A stretch of 64,000 nucleotides of DNA from Cristatella mucedo (GCA_009760855.2 WPIO01000143.1:285001-349000), one strand, 5' to 3'; positions 13,108 to 23,949 are shown, counted from the stretch's first letter. Notes: generated by a model from the letters alone, not told the origin. Numbers and translations are program-made.

Positions 13108-13255
13108 CGAGCTGGTTTGGTCCAGCGGTTAAGGTGCTCGCCCCGACCAAGGTCTGACTGAGGTCGTGGGCTCGAGCCCCGAGGCATATGTGCAGCGCCT
13201 GAATAGAGATTAAGTTGTATTGGGGCGCTATATAAATGAATTATATTTATTTTAT
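13108..13255 (+). mobile_element. tRNA-derived SINE, family 2
   Basis: The head carries a perfect RNA polymerase III A-box match, TGGTCCAGCGG, and a B-box-like GGGCTCGAGCC. The tail GCGCCTGAATAGAGATT..GGGGCGCTATATAAATG ends in TTA/TTTA repeats. A second plus copy lies at 60043-60200 and inverted copies at 20855-20995 and 59005-59165. The tail resembles the LINE family A 3' hairpin. Confidence 0.85.
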
Positions 13256-14461
13256 ATTAAGAGATCGCACGAAAAGAGAGAGCGGCCGATTCTCCTCCGC
13301 GGAGGAGAGCGCACGCTGAGTCTGAGCGCCGACAAAGCGCGACGCCGGAAGTCGGAAACTCGCGGAACCGCTTTTGGAAAGTGCGGTAGCCCCTTCCCGG
13401 AAGCTGAACGATCGCCCGCACGATGGGCTATCGGTGATGGTCTTTGCCCTCGGTGCAGCGTCTCCTTCGCGTGCACAGCGGAGTGCATATCCGACGCGTC
13501 CGTCGAGTACGGAAAGGTCGCGGTTGGATGGGGCCCTGCGCTCGCAGGTGCGTATTCCAAATTTGGCCACAAGCGGGTAAATTCTTGACTCCGCAGGTCG
13601 CGAAATAGGTCATGGTAACAACTACTTTCCTCTTTCCTGCGATACAAGCGCTCACTGCCGGTGGACTCGCTTCGCTGAGTCACAGTAGAAGTAGCCATAG
13701 TGTGGTCACGGAAGGCAATGCTGCGCCATCTTACCGCGTGATGGGACGAACTTTCTCTCTTTAATTAGTAGAGATAGACGAGATGCCTGTTCGCTCTAAT
13801 TATTCTCCTACTACGAACTCTAGGGCTGTGTTTTAATTCCATCAATAGGCTAAATGAGCACATCTGTCGTGGATACCGCAGCATTCCTAGTTACAGACGG
13901 AGATACATTACGTTCCGCCATTCAAGTCCGTCTAGACGTGAACAAGAATACAGCTAAATACGCTGCAAGATAAAATTCTACCCGACTATGTTTTGCCTTT
14001 AAAAATTGTGGAGCACCGATACTAGAATATAATAGTTTTTTCTTACAGAGCATAAGGTCTTAATTTTTCATTGCAGTGGCTTAAAAAGAGCAGAAAGTGG
14101 CGATTCTTCCCTAGAAACTTTCCTTTTGTGACTAGGGCAGTGATTAACACGAAAGTAATCATTTCCGATGAAAAAGGTATAAAAGAAATTCGCATCTTAT
14201 GGTATATGTTCAGTCAAAATTAACAGCAAATCAATAAAAATCAACGCTTATTTACCCTGAAGTAATTACAAAAATTACTACACATTAGGGTTCAACGTGG
14301 ATGGGCGTTCTAGAATTTTGCAATACTGCGAATCGCTTCACTGAAAGGGCCCCAAAATATTGTCCCCAATTTTGTTTAGTTACATTGTCCTTGTAACGGC
14401 GTTGGAAGTCGATTTTATCCTGATAAGAGCGCTCACCTTGGTCCTCTGAGGAAGCTCCTGT

Positions 14462-14538
14462 GTTCCCAGTGAATCTGCCAAGATTAGCATATGTATATTA
14501 TGCCAAGATTAGCAGATTATGCCAAGATTAGCATAAAG
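14462..14538 (+). repeat. Short tandem repeat GCCAAGATTAGCA, three copies
   Basis: The block GCCAAGATTAGCA recurs three times within about 75 bp, the last two spaced by AGATTAT-like AT-rich bases. Confidence 0.8.
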
Positions 14539-14736
14539 CCACGGAGGGACAGTCTGCAGCAGCAGCCAGTTTTGGTGTTTTAACAAGCTGCTGCTAGTTT
14601 TCAGCCTTAAGATTGCCCAGAAAGTAGGGAAACATGGCGACGACACTGTTCAAAGTTTCCTCGCGTGACCTGTTCAGTTTCCTGGTGACTTAGCCAGCCT
14701 CTCCATCAAGGATCAGGCCAAGGTACCATCTCTGAC

Positions 14737-14877
14737 CTTTGCATCCGACAGCCGTGGAAAGATACGCTGGAAGTACTTGAAATCTTTGAATCCGACAGCT
14801 GTGGAAGGACATTTTGGAACTACTTGAAACCTTTGAATCCGACAGCTGTGGAAAGACATGGTAGAAGTCCTTGAAAG
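14737..14877 (+). repeat. 47-bp tandem repeat, three copies
   Basis: Units start at 14737, 14784 and 14831 with CTTTG(A/C)ATCCGACAGC. They share TGTGGAAAGACAT-like and AGTACTTGAAA segments. The period is not a multiple of three, so it is unlikely to be coding. Confidence 0.9.
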
Positions 14878-15074
14878 CGGCCAACTCATTGTCTAAAGCT
14901 GTGAAAAACTGATCGATGAGGCCTGACTTGATGTGCATCGCAGTGGTGGCGTCTGCACCTTCCGAGCTTGCTTCCAGCTTTGCGGTTCTTCCAACTTTGG
15001 TGCTCATCCCGTAGAGAATGTGACTATGACGCTACGCAGAGGCTTACCAATGGACGCGCTTACTTGTCAATGCA

Positions 15075-15215
15075 TGCGAAGTGCGGAGAGAGATAGGGAG
15101 ATAGTGAGGAGAGAGAGGGAGAGAGGAAAGAAAAAGAGAGAGAGAGAGATGGAGAGAGATCTGGTTCTCTTAGAGCGCCATATGAAATTTTATTATTATA
15201 ATCATCACTTTCATT
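15075..15215 (+). mobile_element. LINE/SINE 3' tail expanded by a GA tract
   Basis: The right side reads GATCTGGTTCTCTTAGAGCGC followed by TTTTATTATTATAATCATC, the right half of the shared LINE/SINE tail hairpin. The left half (AGAAAGAGA in other copies) is replaced by about 90 bp of GA-rich repeat starting at GAAGTGCGGAGAGAGA. Confidence 0.65.
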
Positions 15216-15519
15216 ATTAGCCATCAGCCAAAGGATTCCAGTCGCTAAGATGTGGCCCACTGTGGCCCACTCGCGCATCTACCACCAGACATTAAGATGC
15301 ACTTTGACTTTCTAGGCGCGGTCGATCGCGGGTTTAGGAGGTTGCGGGATGCAGAGTCGAGGCAGGTAATGCGGCGTTCAGGAGATGCTACGGTCGGAGC
15401 AACAGCTCTACACCCGAGAGCTCTCGGAGAAAGCGCGCCAATTCCATCGCAGTGGTATTAGCCGTGCTGACAGTGAAAGCGAACGACAGATTGTAGGGTA
15501 GAGTGTGGCACAGAGACAG

Positions 15520-16190
<671 letters not shown>

Positions 16191-16787
16191 GACGTGGAGA
16201 TACGGAAAAAGCGTGTGCGAGCGAGGAAGTGAGCGAGACCTAGTTTCGAGACTACGAGAGGCCTATCCAGCCGTCGGGACCAAGGTCATCACTTTTGATC
16301 ACCGGGTCACGGGATTACCCACTAGAGGGATAGGGGGTTTCTCATACCCTAAAACCAGTCCAGATCGGCACATGAAGTCACGTACAAGCCTGTAACTGGG
16401 CTACAATACATTTCCGCTTTTGTCGCACAGTTGGCGGCTGTTTGCCTCGCACAGTGCGGGAGCGTCGCCATGCAGCCCGAAATCGTAGTGAAGGAGTCAG
16501 AAGCTTGCATAGGTTCAGAGCAGTTGGAATAAATTCTATTGATGCAATCGAGAGTTTGTGCTGCGTAAGTAAAGAGCACATGGATATAAAGTCTCGCGGC
16601 GGTGCGTCTCTCAGGGGCAAAAGTAACCGAAGAGAGGTCACAGGTAACTGCGATTTAACTCCAGCATTCAGCAAAAACCAGTCACTTTCTAACATCTCGG
16701 CAGATCCGATGACCTAAACGAGCTAGGATATTCAATGGCCACCGTACGCTGCCTAAAACCTCCGCCTCTCGTCCGTCCTAGCTAGTA

Positions 16788-16862
16788 ATAATAATAATAA
16801 TAATAATGCACTTGATAAAGCGCCCTCAGAGAACTCAATCTCTTTCTAGGCGCTTTACATTT
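16788..16862 (-). mobile_element. LINE family A 3' tail, solo
   Basis: In reverse, the segment reads AAAGCGCCTAGAAAGAGATT, GAGTTCTCTGAGGGCGCTTT, then a (ATT)n tail. The rest of the element is missing or too diverged to see. Confidence 0.8.
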
Positions 16863-17029
16863 ACCGCGTCGTTTTCGCAGAGTCAGGTCAATTTCTGCTA
16901 TGACACATTGACTTGCACATTGACCATAGCCGGCACGGTCATAAGCATCAGTTTATATTTACGTGTTATTTATTATAGATGCTTTAAGATACATTTTCCG
17001 TTTATGGTTTCTCTATAGAACGTAAATAC

Positions 17030-17165
17030 TTTACCCTAAAATCAAAACTCTGAACCCAAAAACTCAAACCAAAATTTCACCACTAAAGCCTAAACCGTAA
17101 ACCCAAAAACATAAGCCTCTAAACACTAAACCCAAAATGATAAGCCATGAAACTAAAAATATACT
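17030..17165 (+). repeat. Degenerate CTAAACCCAAAA-like tract
   Basis: Irregular words such as CTAAACCC, GAACCCAAAA and TAAACC repeat over about 135 bp. They resemble a decayed C-rich telomere-type strand but not the perfect animal hexamer. Confidence 0.55.
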
Positions 17166-17174
17166 CTTAAACGT

Positions 17175-17395
17175 TTTACTTAACGGAAATATAAGCACAC
17201 GCTGGCGACCATGTTGAAGACCCTGCTTTGGGTGAGCACTGGGCACGAAGCCGTATTGGCTGATAAGCTGACTTTAGAAACTCTATGCGAAAAAATATCT
17301 CAACAAATATTTATTCAACATCTCAAAACATGCTTATTTAACGGAAATATAAGCAGCCGTTGGCGACTATGTTGAACGGCCTGGCTTAGCAGACA
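17175..17395 (+). repeat. Diverged direct repeat, offset 158 bp
   Basis: About 60 bp beginning TTAACGGAAATATAAGCA occurs near 17,179 and again near 17,337. Both copies contain TGGCGAC(C/T)ATGTTGAA and end in a GCTT-rich stretch. Confidence 0.85.
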
Positions 17396-18087
17396 GAAGC
17401 TCTACGCACAAACGACGCTGTCTAGGCTGATTTTTTTACCTTAGTAGCCGTAGCTCTTCTTCGGCGGAGGCACAGAACAGAGGTGCTTCCGCTACGGTCG
17501 CCTCTACCAGACCCAGCTGAGTGATCCGTGTGAAGTCGTTGGTAAGCGGGCTCGGATTGCCATTAGGCGATTAGACGTAACGCAGCAGGAGCGGTACAGC
17601 AGGGGCGTAGCTTTTCGTTCGCGGTAGATATGACCTTCCTAGGACTTCGTTTGTTAGCATCATGTTTTTAGGTCAAGTATACCGTCGATCGCTGCTGCCG
17701 GTGTCGTTGTTTTGCTGTGGCCTGCTAGCAGCGTAGTTGGTCAGAAGCAGAACTTGTTTCGCTGAAAGTGGCCCCAGTCTATTAATGCTACACTAGAGGT
17801 CTTTACTGAGAACAGAGAACAAAGGGGAAGCTTTGCAGACGCGCGGCGCACGGTGATACAAGCGGAGGTACAAGCTAGCGAGATACAAACAAGCGGAGAT
17901 ACGAGCTAGCGAGATGCCAAAGCAGCCGACGACTGTCTTCGACGTCATGACACCGGTGCTTGCGTTCCGTGCTCTTAAGGTCACGCTAAGCCTTCTTGCC
18001 TAAACCTCAAAACAGTAAAGCACACAAAACCGCAACCTTGTCCAGGCCCGCCTTGAGCTTTCCAAATGACTTGCGGACGACCATTTT

Positions 18088-18388
18088 AATGTAATGTATT
18101 TCCGTCAGTAACTCCACAAAGTCATAAAGACCATGTGGGTGTTACGCAGGAGAGTTTTGTATAGCGCACTCACAGCCTAAGCGGCTTTCGGTACGCATTC
18201 GGTAGCCAACAGACTTCGTCTCATGCAACAAAGAGAAAGTGGGAAGCATAGCAGAGTTAGGAGAGCAGTTGAGGTGCAGTGACTAGCATGGAAGTAGCTG
18301 CTCAGGATCGCTGAAAAAAGATGTGCCACAGTCGGCAGTTGGAGAGTAGATGTCGTTGCGTAAGACCCTTTTGATCTTGGCGCCCAGA
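18088..18388 (-). mobile_element. LINE family B 3' end, inverted, next to DCTN5
   Basis: The reverse strand matches the 3' part of the family B element at 31,490-31,800. Shared landmarks are ACATCTACTCTCCAACTGCC, GCTTCCCACTTTCTCTTTG, GTTGGCTACCGAATGCGTAC and ACACCCACATGGTCTTTATG. It ends about 300 bp before the DCTN5 start codon. Confidence 0.85.
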
Positions 18389-18389
18389 T

Positions 18390-18692
18390 CGTGATGATCA
18401 GCTCGATTCCACGTCGAACCTCTTATCCAGCTGCTGTTCAGCGTGCATTTTTGGCTAGCTGGAAGCCCAGAGCGTGACCGTGCCGTGCTAGTACTCGCCG
18501 CGCTATTGCCCTGGTCGCGCGGACCGTGAGGGTCCTCGCGGCACGCACTACTTGGTCGTGAGCTGGTCGACCTGTGCTTTCTAGATCGAAGTGACTGGGG
18601 CCCAGCTCGGACCGCGCCCGCTGCCAACGCCGACTCAAATTCCTGGCTAGCGCTTCCAGACCGCCAGCCAGCCAGCCTTGCCGTCACGTGTC
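18390..18692 (+). promoter_or_regulatory. Likely DCTN5 promoter/5' UTR
   Basis: A GC-rich 300-bp stretch lies between the LINE fragment and the DCTN5 start codon. No TATA box is seen. A start site cannot be placed from sequence alone. Confidence 0.4.
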
Positions 18693-18954
18693 ATGGAACT
18701 CCCAGAGAAGTACTACAACGCTTCGCAGTTCATCGAAACCGCCTCCGGGAACAAGGTGAGCCGCAACTCTGTACTCTGCGGAAGTCAGAACATCGTGCTC
18801 AACGGGAAGACGATCATCATGTGCGACACGATTATGAGGGGCGACCTAGCCAACATCAAGGTTGGCCGGTACACGATCGTACGAGAGCGGGCCGTGATAA
18901 GGCCGCCCGTGAAGAAGTTCAGCAAAGGCGTGGCCTTCTTCCCGCTGACGATAG
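18693..18954 (+). CDS. DCTN5: Dynactin subunit 5 (p25), coding exon 1
   Basis: This exon encodes residues 1-87 and the first base of codon 88. DCTN5 sits in the pointed-end complex of dynactin, which helps dynein attach to membrane cargo. The protein folds as a left-handed beta-helix built from hexapeptide repeats. Here residues 16-47 contain [19 protein letters not shown] and [10 protein letters not shown], followed by [10 protein letters not shown] and [17 protein letters not shown], all hallmarks of the family. The ATG at 18693 (GTGTCATGG) is placed as in other animals (MEL start). The donor ATAG|GTGAGT is near consensus. A 2,410-bp intron follows, and the phase matches the second exon exactly. 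Confidence 0.96.
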
Positions 18955-19149
18955 GTGAGTGATTGGCGAGTGAGTGCATCGCAGCAGCGAGCCAGAGCGG
19001 CGAGCGTCTGCATGAAGCTCGTAGCTCGGCTCATTTGATCGGTCTGCTGAAAAGCGCAAACTCGCCCTGCTGGCATTAGGAAGCGACCGATCGCCCGCCA
19101 AGCTCGCACGTGCTGCTTGTACTTGACACTGGAGTTCGGCTGTACTAGT

Positions 19150-19420
19150 AAATATAATAATAGCAAGCACTTTTGTAGCGCTTCAAGAGAGCCAATCTCC
19201 TAAGAACAATGTATACACCGAAAAAGGAAGCTAAGGCAATCGGTTTAATCGTAGCAGGCACATTTACAAAGCACGTACGTAGGCACGTACTGGGGGGGAC
19301 GATTCCCTCGTACTCAAGAGCAAAGGCGCAGTGTGGAGCATGTGGGTTTTTAGCTTCCTTTCGAATGTCGCCAAATCAGGAGATGACGTCCGCTCATAGC
19401 ACCTGCTCAAAGAGCTGCAC
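19150..19420 (-). mobile_element. LINE family A 3' end fragment in the DCTN5 intron
   Basis: The minus strand encodes DLATFERKLKTHMLHTA, matching the DLTTFKKNLKTHLF end of other family A copies. A weak tail hairpin lies near 19,165-19,205. Confidence 0.65.
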
Positions 19421-19749
19421 TGAGGGATGCCAACGTCCGACCAGGATCTCGTGCGTCCAGAGTCAGGCACAGAGGTCAAGGACAAGGAACTGCGGCGGCT
19501 TCTGCCGCTGCTCCTCCTCATCGGAGTCTGTGCGCAGTGCGATAGTGTCACTCTTGTGACGTGCTTTGAAGGGCGGCAAACTTTTCTCAGCTTGAATGAC
19601 TTCAAAGCTGGCTTACTAGTTATGGGCGCACCAAGTGTTAGTCAGATGCTGGGAAGCCTAACTTCCCCCACAGTCGGCAGTACCAGCTCATGTCATCTTG
19701 CGTGTAGCCTCTGCGCAAAGGTTATTCGTGGTGTTGCCCTCTCTTAAAA

Positions 19750-19794
19750 ATGAATTTCCATATGATGCTCATATAGCATCATATGGAAATTCAT
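19750..19794. repeat. Perfect 20-bp inverted repeat, 5-base loop
   Basis: The arms 19750-19769 (ATGAATTTCCATATGATGCT) and 19775-19794 are exact reverse complements around CATAT. It lies in the DCTN5 intron between two LINE fragments of opposite orientation. Confidence 0.96.
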
Positions 19795-20525
19795 ATCGCA
19801 TCAGCTCCATAGTCGTCAAGTCTGCCTACTTTCACGTTCAGTAGTAATTGCCGAAATTTGGGCCACCCAAGTTTGTCTGTGCATTCAGTCATGACATCCT
19901 GAGTAGTCTTTGTGTGATTTGCTACCTATGGGTCTTCCTGCCCGTGCAATTAAGATGCTTTGCAGTCGGTGCAAAGCTAGGGTTTCTGTCGTAAACGGCC
20001 AATTGCAACTTGCCACCACTACTCGCTGCCTGTCAAGCAGTGTGTCGACTTGAAGATTTCGTCACCCACCTTTAGGTCACCCCATTCCCTCGCTCCGGGC
20101 CACACATATAAATTAGTTCGGTGAGCGGCAGGCCTCCCGTCATTGTTGTTGTTGTCGTATCCAGCTCTTTTGACTCGGATCGATGGGTCTGCGCCCTCAT
20201 CATGACTTCATATATTTCCTGGAAACGTTCAGAGGCTCTCAGTTCAGTCGCCGCTCTCCCAGATGTTGGAGCTTGCTGCCGACTGCATCATCACATCAAC
20301 GCCTGATTTGACGACATTCGAAAGGAATCTAAAAACCCAACTCCTCGCAGACTTTGCTTTGTCTGAGTAAATCGTCCCCCGTGTGCTTGTATGTTACGAA
20401 ATTGTGCAGGCTACGAGTGAGGGCAATAGTAGTATGATTTTATATAGCGTCCCAGTGAACTTGTCTTTTCCTGTGTCCTTTGAGTGCTTACTTGTGCATG
20501 AATAAGTGCATGTTGCTAACCAGAA
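19795..20525 (+). mobile_element. LINE family A fragment in the DCTN5 intron
   Basis: The segment starts in the post-RT region (HISSIVVKSAYFH in one frame, compare DDHISSTVKSAY at 24,040). It includes GATTTGACGACATTCGAAAG and ends near GCATGTTGCTAACCAG. It is interrupted by frameshifts and stops. Confidence 0.7.
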
Positions 20526-20787
20526 GTCCAACTTACTAGCCCAGCTGCCCTGAGAGCCTTCGTGTGTGCTTCTCCGTGCTTTCTAGCTGAGGCAAAGCCT
20601 GGATTGGAGAGCCGGGTGACAAGGGGTGTGGGGGCCTCCCACCTGTAAAGGGGTGTCCTGGGACATACCCCTGCTGGTGTCGTGCAGATTGGCGACTCCC
20701 ATCTACCATCGGCCAGGGGTGGCTTTGCCTCTGCTCTCTAGGTATGCTGACTTGGTGTTTTGCATGCAAGCCTTGGCAGGATGCAAT

Positions 20788-20830
20788 ATATGTGTGTGTG
20801 TGTGTGTGTGTGCATGTGTGTGTGTGTGCG
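20788..20830 (+). repeat. (TG)n microsatellite
   Basis: A TGTG run with two interruptions (GCATG, GCGCATG), next to an inverted SINE family 2 copy. Confidence 0.95.
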
Positions 20831-20854
20831 CATGCAATTCGTTCGTGTAGCATC

Positions 20855-20995
20855 CTAAGAGAAATTGATCTCTATCCAGGTGCTTCACAAATGCCACAGG
20901 GCTCGAGCCCACGGCCTCGACCATACAATGCAATGACCTTAACTTCAGTCGTTATAGCTAAGCACCTTTGCCACTGGGCCAAACCAGTGTGGCCC
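20855..20995 (-). mobile_element. SINE family 2, inverted
   Basis: In reverse it reads TTTGGCCCAGTGGC, then AAGGTGCTTAGC and GGTCGAGGCCGTGGGCTCGA, then a truncated tail TAGAGATCAATTTCTCTTAGG. The A- and B-box regions are recognisable though mutated. Confidence 0.75.
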
Positions 20996-21055
20996 AAAGT
21001 GATTGTTAGCAACTGTTGGTTGTTACTTCTCTTTCAGCTAATTGTAATAGATATA

Positions 21056-21195
21056 TAGAGAAATAGATAGAGAGAGAATGGAGAGAGAAAGAGAGAGAGG
21101 GAGAAGCGAGGGAGAGAGAAGGAAGAGAAGAGGGGGAGAGAGAGGAGAGAGAGAGGGAAGGAGAGAGGAGAGAAGAGAGAGGGGGAGAAAGAGAT
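21056..21195 (+). repeat. GA-rich purine tract
   Basis: Imperfect GAGA/GGGA repeats of about 140 bp. It ends 170 bp before DCTN5 exon 2, so a purine tract rather than the usual pyrimidine lies on the sense strand near the acceptor. Confidence 0.9.
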
Positions 21196-21364
21196 AGCGC
21201 CAGAGGAAATAAATGTGCAGTTGCATGAGTGCTTGCTTGTGTGAACGCTTGCTGACCGTTAGCCGAGGAGAACTCCTTTAGGGCTGCTGCAAACCGAGGC
21301 AAACTGTGGCAGCTTCTGCAGGTCGCAATGCTGTCGAATGGGTTTAATTGTTCCTTCTCTTCAG

Positions 21365-21783
21365 GCGACAGCGTGTACATCGGCGAGGACTCTATCGTCA
21401 GCGCAGCACAGGTGGGCTCCTACGTGCACGTCGGCAAGGACTGCGTGGTGGGACGACGCAGCATTCTCAAGGACTGCTGCGTGCTGGCCGACGGCTGCGT
21501 GCTGCCTCCCGACACGGTCGTGCCGCCGTTCGCCGTATTCGCCGGCAACCCGGCGCGCGCCGTGGGTGAGCTGCCCGAGTGCACGCAGGACCTGATGGCG
21601 GACTACACGTGGAACTTCTACCACAGCTTCATCGGCAAGAAGGACCAGGACAAGAGCAGGCTGCCCGCCGCCGGGTCAACGTCGTCAACGCCTTCGGCAG
21701 CGCCTCTGCCACCGACCGCCGCGACGGTGTCCGGCGCCGCCGTCCCGGCCGCACAGCGTGCCGCCGCGCCACCGCGACCTTGA
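21365..21783 (+). CDS. DCTN5: Dynactin subunit 5 (p25), coding exon 2
   Basis: The acceptor is CTCTTCAG|GCGACAGC and the split codon 88 becomes glycine. The exon completes the beta-helix ([48 protein letters not shown]) and the C-terminal helix [20 protein letters not shown]. The conserved family ends near residue 186 (KKDQDKSR), comparable with the usual ~182 residues. The frame then continues for 40 residues rich in Ala, Pro, Ser and Thr before the TGA at 21781-21783, giving 226 residues. That tail looks like GC-rich read-through of former 3' UTR or a lineage-specific extension. No clear AATAAA signal was found close downstream. Confidence 0.95.
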
Positions 21784-23330
21784 CCCCGGCCGCCAGTCGC
21801 GAGCCGCCGCGCGGCCTTGGTGCTAGCTTGCCACACCTGCGGTGCGCTGGCTGTCCGCTCGCTCTCTCTCTCGCTCTCTCTCGATGACGCGGCTGCGAGC
21901 CAGGGATGATGGGCCGACCTGCTTTCGGAGCAGGCAGAGCTCGTCCGAGCTCGGCTGCTGCTGTTAGCCAGGCTACGCCGCTGCGTGTCCCGGCTCAAGG
22001 CTCGTGCCGAGATTATGGCTGCCGAGTGGTGCCCCCTCGCTCTCGCCCCTGCCGCCGCCGCAGCGGCGTTGTGCGTCTTTGTGCTCTGCGATTCTCCAGT
22101 GTATCGCTCTGGCTTGGCTGCCTGTCTTGGCACCTGTCGGGCGCTGTGCTGCCTCGCTCAAGGTGGGCAGCGATGCCCGGAGGTTCGCCGTCGGCAGTGT
22201 CTCGGCCGTGTCAGCTGTTGGAGCGAATGAATATACGGTACTGCTGGGCTGTCACGCGATCGCCGGCCGAAGCGGTGCGCGTCGTCGGGCGTGCTCGGCG
22301 TTCTCGTCGGCAGTTCGGTCGGTGGCTTCCGGTTCTTGGCCGTCGTCGTCGTCGTAACGGCCGCTTCGGAAACGGCCGCTAAGACGTCGCTCTCGTGCTC
22401 CTCGCTCCCTCTGCTGCTAGTGTTCCTCGTTCTCTCGTGCCAGCGTATTTTTGGCTAGCGAGCCACTTGGCACTTCCTGCAGGCTATGGGTCAGCGCTCT
22501 CGTTCGAGTGATCAATTCTTTTTGCGCCTTCAATTGTCGACATTGAGGTTAGATTTACACGTCGTCGCTATTTGTTTGTGTCCGGATGGGTTACCCACCC
22601 ACCCACCCCCATCTCGTGCTCGCACGGAGCATCGGGGTCGGTCTGCCAGCAGAACCAGCAGCATCGGAAGAAAAAGGAGTTGCAGCCGTGCTTCGATCGC
22701 CGCGAGGCTGCAAGTCACTGGGCACATGATTGGCACGTCACGTGGCCTACCGTTGATTGCTAGTGCTTGCCCTTCCATCCTGAAAAGAAGTGGGCCACGT
22801 TGGCGCTGTCGGTCTTGCTTGTTGCCGTGGGAACGAAACGTCGGGAGCTCGTGGCCAGTTCAGTGACGTTTCAATCTGGCAAATATCGGCCGACGATCGT
22901 CCGATTGACTATGCCGATGCTGCTGACCATCTGCCTCGGCATGCGGGAGCGCCTGCCGAATCACTGGTGCTCGTGTCTCACCCATTTGCCGAACCCAAGG
23001 CTAGCGTTATAGGCCAACGTTTGCCACTCGCTGCGGCTTCGAATGGGTTGCTAGCCAATGAGCTGCCGAGACTCCCTAGTCTGTGATCTGATCTGCCTAA
23101 TCTGCAACGTTGAACTGCTGCCCCGGAGAGTGATGGGGGGCTCGGGGACGAAGCTCTGCCGCCATTCAAGGCAGTAATCCGTCACAACCTTAATTAATAA
23201 TCTCAACATTCGTGTTAATGCCTTTTCCGTGGAAACAGTGGTCATGTAGTTTAGGCCCTGCCTTGTGCTTCATGTTTGTTGCAACTTTGCAAGTCAAAAT
23301 ACGAGCGATTTCATGTTTCCTGCCTTCCTT
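21784..23330. other. DCTN5 3' flank
   Basis: A GC-rich stretch to about 22,450 and then mixed DNA with no recognised gene. It presumably contains the DCTN5 3' UTR, but no clear polyadenylation signal could be assigned. Confidence 0.4.
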
Positions 23331-23334
23331 TTTT

Positions 23335-23384
23335 ACTTTTTAGGTTCCCCCATTCTCTTAAGAGGATGGGGGAACCTAAAAAGT
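23335..23384. repeat. 50-bp palindrome with one mismatch and no spacer
   Basis: Outer arms 23335-23353 (ACTTTTTAGGTTCCCCCAT) and 23366-23384 are exact complements. The middle CTCTTAAGAG is itself palindromic, leaving only T23354 opposite G23365. Downstream DNA (23,390-23,510) is an inverted LINE family A piece. Confidence 0.96.
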
Positions 23385-23389
23385 GAGCG

Positions 23390-23640
23390 ACAACCTTTAA
23401 GTCGATATGCTGCTTGATGGTGAACTAGTGCAGGCTGATAAGAAGTGGTGTAATGTGGCTGTTGTGACGTTCACGGGAGACAAGCCTAGCTGTTGTGTTC
23501 TTTGCTAGCTATAAGCATCCTCTTTCGCAGGCAGGAAGACCTGTAAGTAGTGCTACATAAAAATAATAATAATAATTTATATATAAGGTTATCAGAGAAC
23601 CAAATCTCTTTCCGGGCACTTTGCAATGCTGTAAAAGTAG
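23390..23640 (-). mobile_element. LINE family A remnants, inverted
   Basis: Bases 23,395-23,510 in reverse match CTAGGCTTGTCTGTCGTGA and the CACACCACTTCT segment of other copies. Bases 23,564-23,630 are a diverged tail (AATAATAATAAT, then GAGAACCAAATCTCTTTCCG in forward reading). Confidence 0.65.
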
Positions 23641-23949
23641 GAAATATAAGTCTAGCCGGGATTTCGCAGTGGCATGGGCCAGCATGGCTGTGGAATCCTT
23701 ATCTAAGTAAACCCAAATCCTTTTCAATGTAACATTCGGCGGAATGTAGCTGTGCTCTGCTTCCTCCCTTCCCTTCTGCCTTCCTTCCTTCTCTTCTGCC
23801 TTCCATCGATTCAAAATCTCCCAACTTCTTTGCAGCAGGTATTGCTGACATGCGCTTGGATGGCAGCAAACTTTCGAAGTAATATGGAATGATAAGAAAA
23901 CTTACTTTATATAATTATTGATAGGCCCAGTGTCACTCAGTAACCGGAA

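Noticed and set aside
13252-13698. 148-codon minus-strand frame starting MATSTVTQRSEST with a good start context
   Set aside because: No recognised family, it ends at a SINE tail, and overlapping frames are also open in this GC-rich DNA.
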